From Janthinobacterium silvisoli (lineage in GTDB: Bacteria > Pseudomonadota > Gammaproteobacteria > Burkholderiales > Burkholderiaceae_D): a stretch of 64,000 bases of DNA. Position 1 is the stretch's first letter. Every line of letters begins with the position of its first letter. The stretch covers positions 124,001-188,000 of the forward strand of contig NZ_JACHCL010000002.1 of the NCBI RefSeq assembly GCF_014200725.1, given 5' to 3'. A program made the position numbers and the translations under genes. Shown in pieces: positions 1 to 8,745 of this stretch. The notes under the pieces were generated by a model, which saw only the letters and a list, made by a program, of their open reading frames with translations, was not told the DNA's origin and searched no databases.

Positions 1-642
1 ATGCACCAGGCAACTACCCTGCCACAGCAGCATGTCGGCGCCCGTTTCTTTCTGGATATACGAACCCAGGTGTTTATCAGGTGCCCACAGGATTTTTTTA
101 CCCTGCGCATGCAAATGGGCCACGATGTCGAGGCCGATCGAGGACGTCACCATCCAGTCGGCGCGCGCCTTCACGGCGGCGCTGGTGTTGGCATAGACCA
201 CTACTGTGCGGTCCGGGTGCGCATCGCAAAAAGCCGTGAATTCATCGACCGGGCAACCGAGGTCGAGCGAACAGGTCGCGTCGAGGTCGGGCATCAGCAC
301 GGTTTTTTCAGGACTGAGGATCTTCGCCGTTTCGCCCATGAAGCGCACACCGGCCACGACCAGCGTCTTGGCGGGATGGTCGCGCCCGAAACGGGCCATT
401 TCCAGCGAGTCGGAGACGCAGCCGCCCGTGGCTTCCGCCAGGTCTTGCAGGTCAGCATCAACGTAGTAGTGGGCGACCAGCACGGCTTCGCGCTCTTGCA
501 GCAGGCGCTTGATGCGCGTGATCAGTTCGGCTTTTTCGGCTGGGGAAGGTGTGGCTGGCGTGCGTGCCCAGGCGTGGGCTGTGCAGCTGGCACCGTCTTG
601 TGGATGTTCATACTCGACGGGTTTGATCGATAAGGTTTGCAT
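1..642 (-). CDS. nadA: Quinolinate synthase A (3' end outside window)
   Basis: Quinolinate synthase condenses iminoaspartate with dihydroxyacetone phosphate to quinolinate, the second step of de novo NAD synthesis, in the cytosol, using a 4Fe-4S cluster. The 214 visible residues carry family landmarks: [13 protein letters not shown] near residue 50, [14 protein letters not shown], the cysteine region [15 protein letters not shown] and WQGSCLVH at the window edge, which give two of the three cluster cysteines. The third lies beyond base 1. The ATG at 642 begins [15 protein letters not shown]; a second in-register ATG is not present before the conserved core, so this start is preferred. The gene runs out of the window; no frame break is seen. 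Confidence 0.93.
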   Translation of the reverse strand, partial: MQTLSIKPVEYEHPQDGASCTAHAWARTPATPSPAEKAELITRIKRLLQEREAVLVAHYYVDADLQDLAEATGGCVSDSLEMARFGRDHPAKTLVVAGVRFMGETAKILSPEKTVLMPDLDATCSLDLGCPVDEFTAFCDAHPDRTVVVYANTSAAVKARADWMVTSSIGLDIVAHLHAQGKKILWAPDKHLGSYIQKETGADMLLWQGSCLVH

Positions 643-742
643 GGATGTGTCAAACAAAAACGGGATAGACCGGCACTATCGCATATCGCAGCAAGTTGCG
701 CCGGACCTAGATAAAGAAGCGGTAACCGCGGCGCATCGGTTT

Positions 743-759
743 GGGTAGCCAGGCTACCC
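743..759. repeat. 17-bp perfect inverted repeat between ybiT and nadA
   Basis: Two 8-bp arms (GGGTAGCC / GGCTACCC) flank a single central base in the 172-bp gap between the ybiT stop and the nadA start. It lies about 55 bases past the ybiT stop on the transcribed strand. There is no T-run on either side, so it is a weak terminator at best; it could equally be a protein-binding site upstream of nadA. Confidence 0.4.
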
Positions 760-814
760 GGCGCACGCCTTGCACCTTGTAAAAGGCAAGACGCGCGCGG
801 CTCAAGACATGAGA

Positions 815-2413
815 TTAATCAATGCCCTGGCTAGTCAGATATTCCTCGTAATTGCCACGGAAATCAACCACTTCGTTTTCCTTGATCTCGATGATGCGGT
901 TGGCCAGCGAAGAGACAAATTCGCGGTCATGCGACACGAAGATCAGGGTGCCGGCGTATTTTTCCAGCGCCACGTTCAACGATTCGATCGATTCCATGTC
1001 CATATGATTGGTCGGCTCATCCATCAGCAGCACGTTGTGGCGGCCCAGCATCAGCTTGCCGTACATCATGCGGCCTTTTTCACCACCGGACAGCACTTTG
1101 ACCGATTTCTTGACTTCGTCGCCGCCAAACAGCAAGCGGCCCAGGATGGAACGCACGGCCTGGTCATCGTCGCCCTCTTGCGTCCACTTGCCCATCCAGT
1201 CCGTCAGGATGGTGTCGGCAGCGAACTCTTCGGTCGGATCTTGCGGCATGTAGCCGACGTTGGCGTTCTCGGCCCACTTCACGCGGCCTTGATCGGGCTG
1301 CAGGCTGGCGATCTCGCCGGCGATGCAGCGCAGCATGGTGGTCTTGCCGGCGCCGTTGGCGCCGATGATGGCGATACGCTCGCCCGCTTCGACCATCAGG
1401 CTGAAGTTCTTGAACAGCTGGCGGTCATAGGCTTTCGAGATATTCTCGACTTCCACGGCCAGGCGGTGCAATTTCTTCTCGCCGTCGAAACGCACGAACG
1501 GGTAGGCGCGCGACGATGGCTTGATATCGTCAACCTTGATCTTTTCAATTTGCTTGGCACGCGAAGTAGCCTGGCGCGCCTTCGATTTATTCGCCGCAAA
1601 GCGGCGCACGAAGTCTTGCAGTTCGGCGACCTTCTCTTTGGCCTTGGCATTGTTGGCCAGTTGCTGGTTGCGCGCCTGGGTCGAGGCGAACATGTATTCG
1701 TCGTAGTTGCCTGGATAAATCTTCAAGGTGCCGTAATCCATGTCGGCCACGTGGGTGCAAACCTGGTTCAGGAAGTGGCGATCATGGGAAATGATGATCA
1801 TGGTGGAATTGCGCTCGTTGAGCACATCTTCCAGCCAGCGAATCGTGTTGATGTCCAGGTTATTGGTTGGTTCGTCGAGCAGCAAGATATCCGGATTCGA
1901 AAACAGCGCCTGTGCCAGCAGCACGCGCAGCTTCCAGCCTGGCGAGACATTGCTCATCGGGCCATGGTGCAGATCGATCGCTACACCGGCGCCCAGCAGC
2001 AATTCACCGGCGCGCGACTCGGCCGTGTAGCCGTCGTACTCGGACACTTTGCCTTCCAGTTCGGCCGCCTGCATGTAGTCGTCATCGGTCGCTTCCGGGT
2101 TCGCGTAAATCGCATCACGCTGCTGGATGGCGGCCCACATTTCCGTGTGACCCATCATGACGACGTCGAGCACGCGCATGTCTTCAAATGCAAACTGGTC
2201 CTGGCGCAGCTTGCCCAGGCGTTCATTGGTATCGAGCATGACGTTGCCGCCCGACGGTTCCAGGTCGCCGCCCAGGATCTTCATGAACGTCGACTTGCCG
2301 CAGCCGTTCGCGCCGATCAAGCCATAGCGGTTGCCGTCGCCGAACTTGACGGAGATATTTTCAAACAATGGCTTGGCGCCAAACTGCATCGTGATGTTAG
2401 CTGTAGAAAGCAT
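815..2413 (-). CDS. ybiT: YbiT-like ABC-F family ATPase
   Basis: Soluble ABC-F protein of 532 residues with two nucleotide-binding domains and no membrane segments. Such proteins act on the ribosome to modulate or rescue translation. NBD1 has Walker A GANGCGKS near residue 35 and the degenerate signature SPGWKLR near 154. NBD2 has GANGAGKT near 350 and [10 protein letters not shown] near 440. A Lys/Arg-rich linker (about 255-290, [16 protein letters not shown]) separates them. The opening [20 protein letters not shown] and [20 protein letters not shown] strongly recall E. coli YbiT rather than EttA or Uup. The start at 2413 is chosen because the conserved family N-terminus begins there; an open frame continues 39 codons upstream without family resemblance. 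Confidence 0.93.
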   Translation of the reverse strand: MLSTANITMQFGAKPLFENISVKFGDGNRYGLIGANGCGKSTFMKILGGDLEPSGGNVMLDTNERLGKLRQDQFAFEDMRVLDVVMMGHTEMWAAIQQRDAIYANPEATDDDYMQAAELEGKVSEYDGYTAESRAGELLLGAGVAIDLHHGPMSNVSPGWKLRVLLAQALFSNPDILLLDEPTNNLDINTIRWLEDVLNERNSTMIIISHDRHFLNQVCTHVADMDYGTLKIYPGNYDEYMFASTQARNQQLANNAKAKEKVAELQDFVRRFAANKSKARQATSRAKQIEKIKVDDIKPSSRAYPFVRFDGEKKLHRLAVEVENISKAYDRQLFKNFSLMVEAGERIAIIGANGAGKTTMLRCIAGEIASLQPDQGRVKWAENANVGYMPQDPTEEFAADTILTDWMGKWTQEGDDDQAVRSILGRLLFGGDEVKKSVKVLSGGEKGRMMYGKLMLGRHNVLLMDEPTNHMDMESIESLNVALEKYAGTLIFVSHDREFVSSLANRIIEIKENEVVDFRGNYEEYLTSQGID

Positions 2414-2599
2414 GTGGTATTGGGTCTTTATCCAGTGAAAACAGGTAGTTAAATACTTTCCTCCCATTATACAGCACGCACTATCAACTACTGTATAAGC
2501 CCACCCAGGAACAATGACTGGCAAGCGCACGCCATCCGGCCTCTCTCCGTATTGCTTGCCTGGCCACGGTATAGTGTATTTTTACATAAGGAAGACAGC

Positions 2600-2806
2600 A
2601 TGAAATCAATGACCGCGATGATCGCAGCCATCTCCATGATGGCCCTGACTGCCTGCCAATCGAAGCAGCCCACGGAGCAGAGCCAACAGGAAACCAATGA
2701 ATGCAAAAACTATCGCGCCATGATGACCGCTCCGATGGCGCCGGACGCCATGCAGCAATTACAGCTTAAATGTGAGCAATCCATGGAGCATGAAGTGAAG
2801 GACTAG
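2600..2806 (+). CDS. Small lipoprotein, ChiQ/YbfN-like
   Basis: 68-residue precursor with a type II signal peptide: a Met-rich hydrophobic stretch ending in the lipobox LTAC with Cys20, followed by a polar Gln/Glu-rich mature part with two further cysteines (NECKNYRAMM and LKCEQSMEH). A good Shine-Dalgarno AAGGAAG lies about 6 bases before the ATG at 2600, which is why this start is preferred over one 16 codons upstream. The motif ECKNYRAMMTAPMAPDA reminds me of the ChiQ/YbfN lipoprotein family; that is from memory and unchecked. Function unknown; it probably sits in the outer membrane or periplasm. Confidence 0.72.
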   Translation: MKSMTAMIAAISMMALTACQSKQPTEQSQQETNECKNYRAMMTAPMAPDAMQQLQLKCEQSMEHEVKD

Positions 2807-2984
2807 GCACGATATGCGGCTAACAACAGAATGACATCATTAGAAATTAATATGTCAGTGTCGGCTACGTAAATACAGTAAATATTATTGCTGATTTTTT
2901 ATTAAAAAACCAATCTCTTTCCGCCTGTCGCTGCATGGACAGCGATGCGAAACAGCCATTTTCCATCCTTTACTTTTTATACAT

Positions 2985-3095
2985 CTTCAGCACTTGAAAA
3001 AATTGCCCTTGCCGCTGCTGTTGCGGCGATCGATAACGGGCGGCATACAATGCAGCAGTTGCTTCCTTGTAGGTACTATGCTGTATGGCGACGCT
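2985..3095 (+). pseudogene. Remnant of a DUF2939 gene 5' end
   Basis: A stretch at about 2985-3035 (CACTTGAAAAAATTGCCC and on) matches the start of the intact DUF2939 gene at 20570 over some 40 bases with one lost A in the A-run and scattered third-position changes. The leader also matches (CCATCCTTTACTTTTTATA versus CCAGCCTTTGCTTTTTAAA). One frame reads EKIALAAAVAAI against KKITLAAAVAAI in the intact copy, and a further piece (RYYAVWRR against PYYALHQM) follows. The frame is lost and the match ends where the minus-strand pilN-like gene ends at 3100. This is best read as a truncated, decayed paralogue. Confidence 0.55.
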
Positions 3096-3099
3096 TCCG

Positions 3100-3642
3100 C
3101 TATCGGCTCAACACCACGCCCTTAACGGTTTGCGGATTATTTTGCGGCTGTAGCTGGTAGCTTGCTATATACCAGGGCTTATTCTGCGTTCCGACGTCGC
3201 CCCCATCATCACCCCCTTCGTTAAGCGCATCGACAAAACGCACGAGCGCCTGAGTGTCGAGCGCCTCGAGCGTTATCTGGGTCAGCCCGGTCGTCTGCTC
3301 ATGCGATAACGACAACATCGCCACATCATTTGCATCAGCCTGCTCAATCGATGCCATGACGCGCGTCCACGGATACCGCAGGGTAGCGATGATTTTCGCC
3401 TGCTCTTTCTGCTGACGCTGTTTTTCCGGATCGTTTTTGGCCTGCTGCTGCAGAATGGAGCGCCGACGCTCCTGCAACGCCTGCTCAAGCTGGCTGGCGC
3501 GCTGCACGTGGCTCGACGCCGCTTCCCGCAGCGCAAGCGACTCAGTCAAGGCCACGCCCGCGCCCCCCAGCGAGATCGCAAGGAATAGCAAGCCCAGCCA
3601 GGGTACGCGCCGCTGTTCAATGAATTCAAGCTGCAATATCAT
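3100..3642 (-). CDS. PilN/GspL-like bitopic assembly protein
   Basis: Last gene of the secretion operon, 180 residues. A short cytoplasmic N-terminus (MILQLEFIEQRRVPW) is followed by one membrane helix (about residues 15-35). Then come a Gln/Glu/Arg-rich coiled coil (about 40-90) and a small C-terminal fold with LTQITLEALDTQALVRFVDALNE, typical of PilN-type ferredoxin-like domains. PilN proteins link the cytoplasmic PilM/ATPase to the periplasmic PilO-PilP part of the inner-membrane platform. It overlaps the upstream PilM-like gene by 4 bases, so the two are translationally coupled. Sequence identity to named PilN is not obvious by eye; the call rests on topology and gene order. Confidence 0.7.
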   Translation of the reverse strand: MILQLEFIEQRRVPWLGLLFLAISLGGAGVALTESLALREAASSHVQRASQLEQALQERRRSILQQQAKNDPEKQRQQKEQAKIIATLRYPWTRVMASIEQADANDVAMLSLSHEQTTGLTQITLEALDTQALVRFVDALNEGGDDGGDVGTQNKPWYIASYQLQPQNNPQTVKGVVLSR

Positions 3643-4454
3643 GGCGCCACCTCTAGCGGCGGCAAAAACAGCAGGTCGCGAAAATCCATGTACTGGCGCT
3701 GTTGCAAATAATCATCACGCAACACTACTTTCTCACGATGCAAAGACGCCAGCGGCATCAGGTCAGCGGCGATAGCCAGCCGGATATGCTGCTGCGCCTG
3801 ATCGCCCAGCGCATACGCCAAGCGCCGCACTTCCCGGTTAATGAGGTCCGCTTCGCGGCGATGCGCCAGCGCATTCATCGCATCGATCGCACCGTCTTTT
3901 TCAATCACAATGGTAAACGCGTCTTTTTCCACCAGCATCAGCGCGCCGGCAGAATCAGGCGCCCTGCTTTGCTTTTCGCGCTGCAATTGCAAGGCATTCC
4001 ACGCGGTGGCGGCAAATGGCCGTAAAGAAACCAGCCGCATATTACGCTCGCGTGCCAATTGCCGCAGCCGTGCAGCAACGTCGGCGCGCAACGCGCAGGC
4101 CACCACCTTACCCCGCGCTGGCAGGTGATCGAGGCGCAATTCCCACTGCGCCGGATTCAAGCCAAGCTGATGCTGCATCTGCGCTTGCGCCGCCGCGTGC
4201 TCTTCCAGTCCGTCCTCCAATCCGGCCGGCAGTTCAAGTACCATGAATTTTGCCAGCGCCGAGCCCACATGAACGCTCAGGGTCGCATGGCGGCGCCTGC
4301 GCAATGCCAGCGCATCCAGGTTCAGGCTGGACGGCGCAGTAGCATTCCATTGCCATCGAAGCAATTCCTCCTGACGGCGCCAGGGTCCCCAACCGCACTG
4401 CCGCCGTGCTAATACTTCACTGCTATTGAGATAGAGATGGTAAGCGTCAATCAT
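3639..4454 (-). CDS. PilM-like cytoplasmic assembly protein
   Basis: 271 residues, no signal peptide and no convincing membrane helix. The position between GspE and the PilN-like gene and the length fit a divergent PilM or the cytoplasmic half of GspL, which recruits the assembly ATPase to the membrane. It is rich in Ala, Arg and Leu; the actin-like phosphate loops are not clear by eye, so nucleotide binding is uncertain. The ATG at 4454 overlaps the end of the GspE gene by 8 bases; longer upstream starts lie deeper inside GspE. It overlaps PilN by 4 bases downstream. Confidence 0.65.
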   Translation of the reverse strand: MIDAYHLYLNSSEVLARRQCGWGPWRRQEELLRWQWNATAPSSLNLDALALRRRRHATLSVHVGSALAKFMVLELPAGLEDGLEEHAAAQAQMQHQLGLNPAQWELRLDHLPARGKVVACALRADVAARLRQLARERNMRLVSLRPFAATAWNALQLQREKQSRAPDSAGALMLVEKDAFTIVIEKDGAIDAMNALAHRREADLINREVRRLAYALGDQAQQHIRLAIAADLMPLASLHREKVVLRDDYLQQRQYMDFRDLLFLPPLEVAP

Positions 4455-6141
4455 GCGCCACCACCCGGTCAATTTCCTCGATGGTGGTGGCGCCACTGGC
4501 CACCAGGTCGAGTGCACGCACGTTCAGCGGACGCACACCCAGTTCCAGCGCGTAGCGCTTGATCTCGGTGACATCGGCGCGGTTCAGTATCATCGTGCGC
4601 AGCGTATCGTCGAACGGCAGCACCTCGGCCAGCGCATGGCGCCCCTTGTAGCCGGTATGGCGGCAATGCTCGCATCCGCGTCCCCGCGCCAGCGTCAGGT
4701 GTGCCAGGTTCCTGTTGGCCAGTTTCAGCCGTTCGATCAACCCCGGGCTGGCGGCCTCGGGTTGGCTGCACACAGGACAGTTGGAGCGTATCAGGCGCTG
4801 GGCCACCACGCCGTTCAGGGCCGACATCAGGCTGTATAAATCGATATCCATGTGCGCGAAGCGGCTGATCACGTCAAATACGCTGTTCGCATGCACCGTG
4901 GTAAACACCAGATGGCCGGTCAAGGCCGCCTGGACGGCGATTTCAGCCGTTTCCGCATCGCGTATCTCGCCCACCAATATCTTGTCGGGATCGTGGCGCA
5001 GGATGGAACGTAGTCCTTGCGAAAAGGTCAGTCCCTTTTTTTCGTTTACGGGAATTTGCAATACGCCCGGCAATTCGTACTCCACCGGATCTTCGATGGT
5101 GATGATCTTTTCCTGGCCGGTCTGGATTTCCGTCAGCGCCGCATATAACGTCGTGGTCTTGCCGCTGCCGGTAGGCCCGGTCACCAGCAGCATGCCGTGC
5201 GGCTTTTTCGCCAGCCGGCGTATCCGCTCGATCGCATCGGCGTCCAGGCCCAGGCTGGCCAGCGAAATCGCATGGGCGTCGCCGCGCAGCTGGGTTTTAT
5301 CAAGCAGCCGCACCACGGCATCTTCGCCAAAAATGCTCGGCATAATAGAGACACGAAAGTCCAGCTCACGCGCACCGAGTTCGATGCGGAAGCGCCCATC
5401 CTGCGGCACGCGGCGCTCGGCGATGTCCAGCTGCGCCAGCACCTTGATGCGCGAAATGACCTCTTCGGCACGTATCCGGTCCGGCAATTCGGAGGCAGGC
5501 ACCAGCACGCCGTCCAGGCGCAGCTTGACCTTGACGCCATTACGGTCGCACTCGAAGTGGATATCGCTGGCGCCGGCCTTCCATGCATCATAGATCGCTG
5601 CATCGACAAAACGCACGATGGGGCTGCTACTGCGCTCGATGGTTTCGATCGAAATCACATTTCCTGCACCATCGCCAGCGGCACTTCGCTGCTCGGGCAC
5701 GCCACCGGACAGACCACTCGATGCCTTGATGCGGTGCTGCGCCTGCTCCAGCGCCGCCAGGATGTCGGCCTTGCTGCCCCAGGCCAGCGCCGGATAACTA
5801 CCCACCTTGTTGGCCAGCCATTGCAGAGCGTGGTCGTCCCAGGGATCGTCCACCACGAAACAATCGCCGCCGTCCAGGCGCAAGGGATAGATCACGCGTT
5901 TGACACAGTCGGTAAAGCTCAGCAGCGAAAATTCCGGCGCGCTGGCCAGCATGGCCGCCAGCGGATAGAAAGGCATATCGAGCTGGGCGGGTGCGGCAGC
6001 CGCGATGGCGTCAACGCCACATCCGGCCAGCGCCGCCAGTTCGCTGACCAGCGGCTGGCCACTATCGCGCGCGCGCGCCCTCGCCCGCGCCAGCAGGGCG
6101 CTCAAGGGAAGCAGGCCCGGTAAACCGGAATCGCTTTTCAT
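4447..6141 (-). CDS. GspE/PilB-family secretion ATPase
   Basis: Hexameric cytoplasmic ATPase that powers pseudopilus or pilus assembly. The 564 residues hold an N-terminal T2SSE_N-like region (1-150) and a C-terminal motor. The motor has Walker A GPTGSGKTTTLY near residue 318, aspartate-box and Walker B ILVGEIRDAETAEIA near 384, His-box HLVFTTVHAN, and a four-cysteine zinc site CPVC near 454 with CEHC near 488, as in GspE and PilB but not retraction ATPases such as PilT. All catalytic motifs look intact. The gene starts 3 bases after the GspF stop, indicating tight coupling in the operon. Confidence 0.93.
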   Translation of the reverse strand: MKSDSGLPGLLPLSALLARARARARDSGQPLVSELAALAGCGVDAIAAAAPAQLDMPFYPLAAMLASAPEFSLLSFTDCVKRVIYPLRLDGGDCFVVDDPWDDHALQWLANKVGSYPALAWGSKADILAALEQAQHRIKASSGLSGGVPEQRSAAGDGAGNVISIETIERSSSPIVRFVDAAIYDAWKAGASDIHFECDRNGVKVKLRLDGVLVPASELPDRIRAEEVISRIKVLAQLDIAERRVPQDGRFRIELGARELDFRVSIMPSIFGEDAVVRLLDKTQLRGDAHAISLASLGLDADAIERIRRLAKKPHGMLLVTGPTGSGKTTTLYAALTEIQTGQEKIITIEDPVEYELPGVLQIPVNEKKGLTFSQGLRSILRHDPDKILVGEIRDAETAEIAVQAALTGHLVFTTVHANSVFDVISRFAHMDIDLYSLMSALNGVVAQRLIRSNCPVCSQPEAASPGLIERLKLANRNLAHLTLARGRGCEHCRHTGYKGRHALAEVLPFDDTLRTMILNRADVTEIKRYALELGVRPLNVRALDLVASGATTIEEIDRVVAHD

Positions 6142-6144
6142 CTG

Positions 6145-7341
6145 TCAAATTCCTCCAGCCAGGTCGAAAACCGGCATATACATCAAAATAATAATCGCAC
6201 CGATCATCACCCCCACGGCCATCAGCAGAATCGGTTCGGCCACGCGCGTTGCGCGGTCGATGAATACGGTGAATTCCTGGCGATAGGTCTGGGCGATGAT
6301 GTCCATGATGCGCGCCAGGTTTCCTGACCTTTCGCCGACCTGCAGCAGGCGTTCGGTCACGCTGTCCGTCAAGCCGTTCTCGGCAAACGCCGTCGACAGG
6401 CGCTTGCCCTCCTGGATCACGCCGCGCGCGCGCAGTATCTGGTCCTGCAATTTTTTCTCGAAGGCCAGGTTCTGCGCCAGCGGAATGGCGTCAGACAGCG
6501 TGTAGCCGCCCTTGAGCAGCATCGACATGGTCTGGTAAATGCGCGCCAACTGGTACAGGCGCAGATAATACTGGACGAACTTGAATCGTCCCAGCGCCCG
6601 CAGCAGGAAAATCTTCAGCTTGCCGTTGCGGTGCCCAATCACCGCCAGCGCGGCCAGCGCGGCCAAACCGGCCAGGATCAGGCCCAGGTAATCGCTGGAA
6701 AGCTGGCCAGCCTTCATCAGCACTACGGTCGAAAAGCTCAGCTTCTGCGAGAAATCGTCATACACCTTGGCAAAGCGCGGCACCACGTAAGAAATCATGA
6801 ACAGGCAGACCAGCATGCCGAAACCGATCACCAGGCTGGGATAGATCGCCGCGCTGACCACCTTGCGGCCCAGGTCCTGTCCCACTTTTTCATACGCCAC
6901 ATACTCTTCCAGCGCCTCGTCGAGACGGCTGGTGCGCTCGCTGGCGCGGATCGAGGCAATCAGCAAGGGCGGAAAACCCAGGCGATTCAGTTCCAGCGCC
7001 GACGACAGCGGTTTGCCCTCCAGCAGCATCTGCCTGATCTCCAGCAAGACGGTGTGCTTGGCGTCGTCGTTATCCTTGGTGCACAAGGTGTCGATCGCCT
7101 CCACCAGCGACATCCCGGATGACAGCAAGGTGCGCAGCTCGTCGCAGAACAGCACCAGGTTGAATCCCCTGAGGCCGGACGCGCCGCGTACCCGCACGCG
7201 CCGCCCCTGGGCAGTGACCGACAGTACCGCGTAGCCTTGCTGCTCCACCATGCGCGTGACGGCGGCAGCGTCCTCTCCTTCCAGCGTACGCTCGGCAATG
7301 GCGCCCGAGGCGGCGTGGAAAGTACGTATCTTAAATTGCAT
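6145..7341 (-). CDS. GspF/PilC-family inner-membrane platform protein
   Basis: 398-residue polytopic protein of the T2SS F family. Two repeated helical cytoplasmic domains (about 60-170 and 265-375) each precede membrane helices near 165-185, 215-235 and 370-395. Family signatures include FCDELRTLLSSGMSLVEAIDTL, VGERSGNLARIMDII and the C-terminal EPILLMAVGVMIGAIIILMYMPVF. It forms the platform that the GspE ATPase turns or pushes to load pseudopilins. The ATG at 7341 is preferred to a TTG three codons upstream because MQFKIRTFHAASG matches the typical family opening. Confidence 0.93.
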   Translation of the reverse strand: MQFKIRTFHAASGAIAERTLEGEDAAAVTRMVEQQGYAVLSVTAQGRRVRVRGASGLRGFNLVLFCDELRTLLSSGMSLVEAIDTLCTKDNDDAKHTVLLEIRQMLLEGKPLSSALELNRLGFPPLLIASIRASERTSRLDEALEEYVAYEKVGQDLGRKVVSAAIYPSLVIGFGMLVCLFMISYVVPRFAKVYDDFSQKLSFSTVVLMKAGQLSSDYLGLILAGLAALAALAVIGHRNGKLKIFLLRALGRFKFVQYYLRLYQLARIYQTMSMLLKGGYTLSDAIPLAQNLAFEKKLQDQILRARGVIQEGKRLSTAFAENGLTDSVTERLLQVGERSGNLARIMDIIAQTYRQEFTVFIDRATRVAEPILLMAVGVMIGAIIILMYMPVFDLAGGI

Positions 7342-7392
7342 CGGTATCAAATCCGTTCAGGCAGGCAGCTGGCGCCGCAACAGCGGCCGCCG

Positions 7393-7869
7393 TCATGGCG
7401 CCGCCACATAGACAAACTTCCAGTCGGCGTAACGCGCACCCATCACCGGTGCGGCGCCCGGCAACAACAACGGCTGCCGGCGCAAGGGGACGCCCTCATT
7501 CAGGCTGTACACGCCGGCAATGCCGCCATCGGCCGCCTTGACCAGCCCCCATTGGGCGCCCTTGCCGACCGGATCCAGATACACCTTGCGCAGGTGGCGC
7601 CGTACGCCGACAAAGCGGCGGTCCTCGACCAGGTCTTGCAGCGTGGGGGGATACGTTTTCACCGAGCCAGGCGCCTGCGCATAGTAGTCGCCGATGGCGC
7701 GCACATACGCCTGACCGATCTGGATCAATTCTTCCTCCCGTTCGCGCTGGGTGGCAGCGCTCCACGAGACGCCAACGGCAGCCAGGCCGATGCCGAACAT
7801 CGCCAGCGCAAACAGCATCGCCACATAGGTAAAGCCGCGCTGGGCCGCAAAAACATCACCACGACGCAT
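7393..7869 (-). CDS. Third pseudopilin, lacking Glu5
   Basis: 158 residues with a prepilin-like start MRRGDVFAAQRGFTYVAMLF. Cleavage is expected after RG, followed by a hydrophobic helix and a globular domain with EREEELIQIGQAYVRAIGDYY. Position +5 of the mature protein is Ala rather than the usual Glu, a feature of tip pseudopilins of the GspK type. The C-terminal domain resembles the type II secretion pseudopilin family that contains PPTLQDLVEDRR and YLDPVGKGAQWGLV. It overlaps the preceding pseudopilin by 14 bases; the start is fixed by the prepilin leader. Confidence 0.85.
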   Translation of the reverse strand: MRRGDVFAAQRGFTYVAMLFALAMFGIGLAAVGVSWSAATQREREEELIQIGQAYVRAIGDYYAQAPGSVKTYPPTLQDLVEDRRFVGVRRHLRKVYLDPVGKGAQWGLVKAADGGIAGVYSLNEGVPLRRQPLLLPGAAPVMGARYADWKFVYVAAP

Positions 7870-8251
7870 ACTCGCTCCCGTCGCGCGCGCGGCCGGTGGC
7901 ACCGCTCTTGACATCAAACACATTGCCCATGTCTTTTTTTTCCGGCGCCACGACGATCCAGCTGTCACTGCGGTCGGTGATCGGATCGACCGGCATCTTG
8001 CGCAGGTAATGGCGCACCACGATTTCATCAAGCGTATCGGGATAGCGGCCGTTATCGCCAAAATACTTGTCGATCGCGTCGCGCGTCTGCGCCAGGTTTT
8101 GCCGCAATACCGACTCCTTGGCCTTGTCGACATTGCCGAAATAGCGCGGCACGGACAACGACAGCAGCATGCCGATCAGCGCCATCACCACCAGCAGTTC
8201 GATCAGGGTGAAGCCGCGGCACGGGCATGGCGGCGGGAATTGCTTCACCAT
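7856..8251 (-). CDS. GspG-like pseudopilin
   Basis: 131 residues with a classic type IV prepilin signal: a short leader ending in CRG, then FTLIELLVVMALIGML with Glu5. The globular part NLAQTRDAIDKYFGDNGRYPDTLDEIV and MPVDPITDRSDSWIV resembles GspG major pseudopilins and related T2SS proteins. It is a candidate main subunit of the periplasmic pseudopilus. The ATG at 8251 gives a 12-residue leader and overlaps the upstream pseudopilin by 7 bases. It needs a prepilin peptidase (PilD/GspO), which is not encoded in this window. Confidence 0.9.
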   Translation of the reverse strand: MVKQFPPPCPCRGFTLIELLVVMALIGMLLSLSVPRYFGNVDKAKESVLRQNLAQTRDAIDKYFGDNGRYPDTLDEIVVRHYLRKMPVDPITDRSDSWIVVAPEKKDMGNVFDVKSGATGRARDGSEYASW

Positions 8252-8736
8252 AAGCGGTACGCGATGCCGTTCATGCCCACCTTGTCCGAAGTGGAGTAGA
8301 CGTCGAACACGTCCTCGCCCTCCTTCGGCGCTTCCGGCGGCGACAGATAGCTGCGCAAGCCCCATGACGCTTCCGCCTTTGCATCGGCTGGCGCAAACGG
8401 GTCCCTGGGAAGGCGCCGCAACAGATACATGGTCTGGCCGCCTGCCGTCAGGTCAGGCACGCCCTGCACCAGGACCGCCAGCGACGGCGGATAGCCATTG
8501 CCCTGGCCAGTCTTGCCGATACGGCCGGCATCATAAGCTTGCTTGTAGCCATCGATGGCGCGGCGGATTTCCCATAAAGCCTGCTTCAGTTCGCGTTCCT
8601 TGTTGCGCGTCGCCGTCAATTCAACCAGCGGCATGGCCGCCGTCGCCAGGATGCCCAGCACGGCCATCACCACCAGCAGCTCGATGGTGGTGTAGCCGGC
8701 GCGCAGCGCATGGCCAGGACGGCGCGACTTAAACAT
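8245..8736 (-). CDS. First pseudopilin of the operon
   Basis: 163 residues; leader MFKSRRPGHALRAG then YTTIELLVVMAVLGILATAAM with Glu5 in place, so it should be a substrate of a prepilin peptidase. The body (LKQALWEIRRAIDGYKQAYDAG, GYPPSLAVLVQGV, LRRLPRDPFAP) is typical of T2SS pseudopilins with the YPxxL and DPF motifs of GspG-like proteins. The ATG at 8736 has AGTGAG about 8 bases upstream; a GTG three codons earlier abuts the secretin stop. With its two downstream neighbours it forms a three-pseudopilin set. Confidence 0.88.
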   Translation of the reverse strand: MFKSRRPGHALRAGYTTIELLVVMAVLGILATAAMPLVELTATRNKERELKQALWEIRRAIDGYKQAYDAGRIGKTGQGNGYPPSLAVLVQGVPDLTAGGQTMYLLRRLPRDPFAPADAKAEASWGLRSYLSPPEAPKEGEDVFDVYSTSDKVGMNGIAYRLW

Positions 8737-8745
8737 GGCTAGCAC

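Noticed and set aside
1..633. Open frame on the plus strand at the window start
   Set aside because: Antisense of nadA, whose motifs are clear on the minus strand.
770..2452. 560-codon open frame on the plus strand
   Set aside because: It is antisense to the ybiT gene, which has full ABC-F motifs; the plus-strand translation shows no domain and a shadow-like His/Gln/Arg/Val composition.
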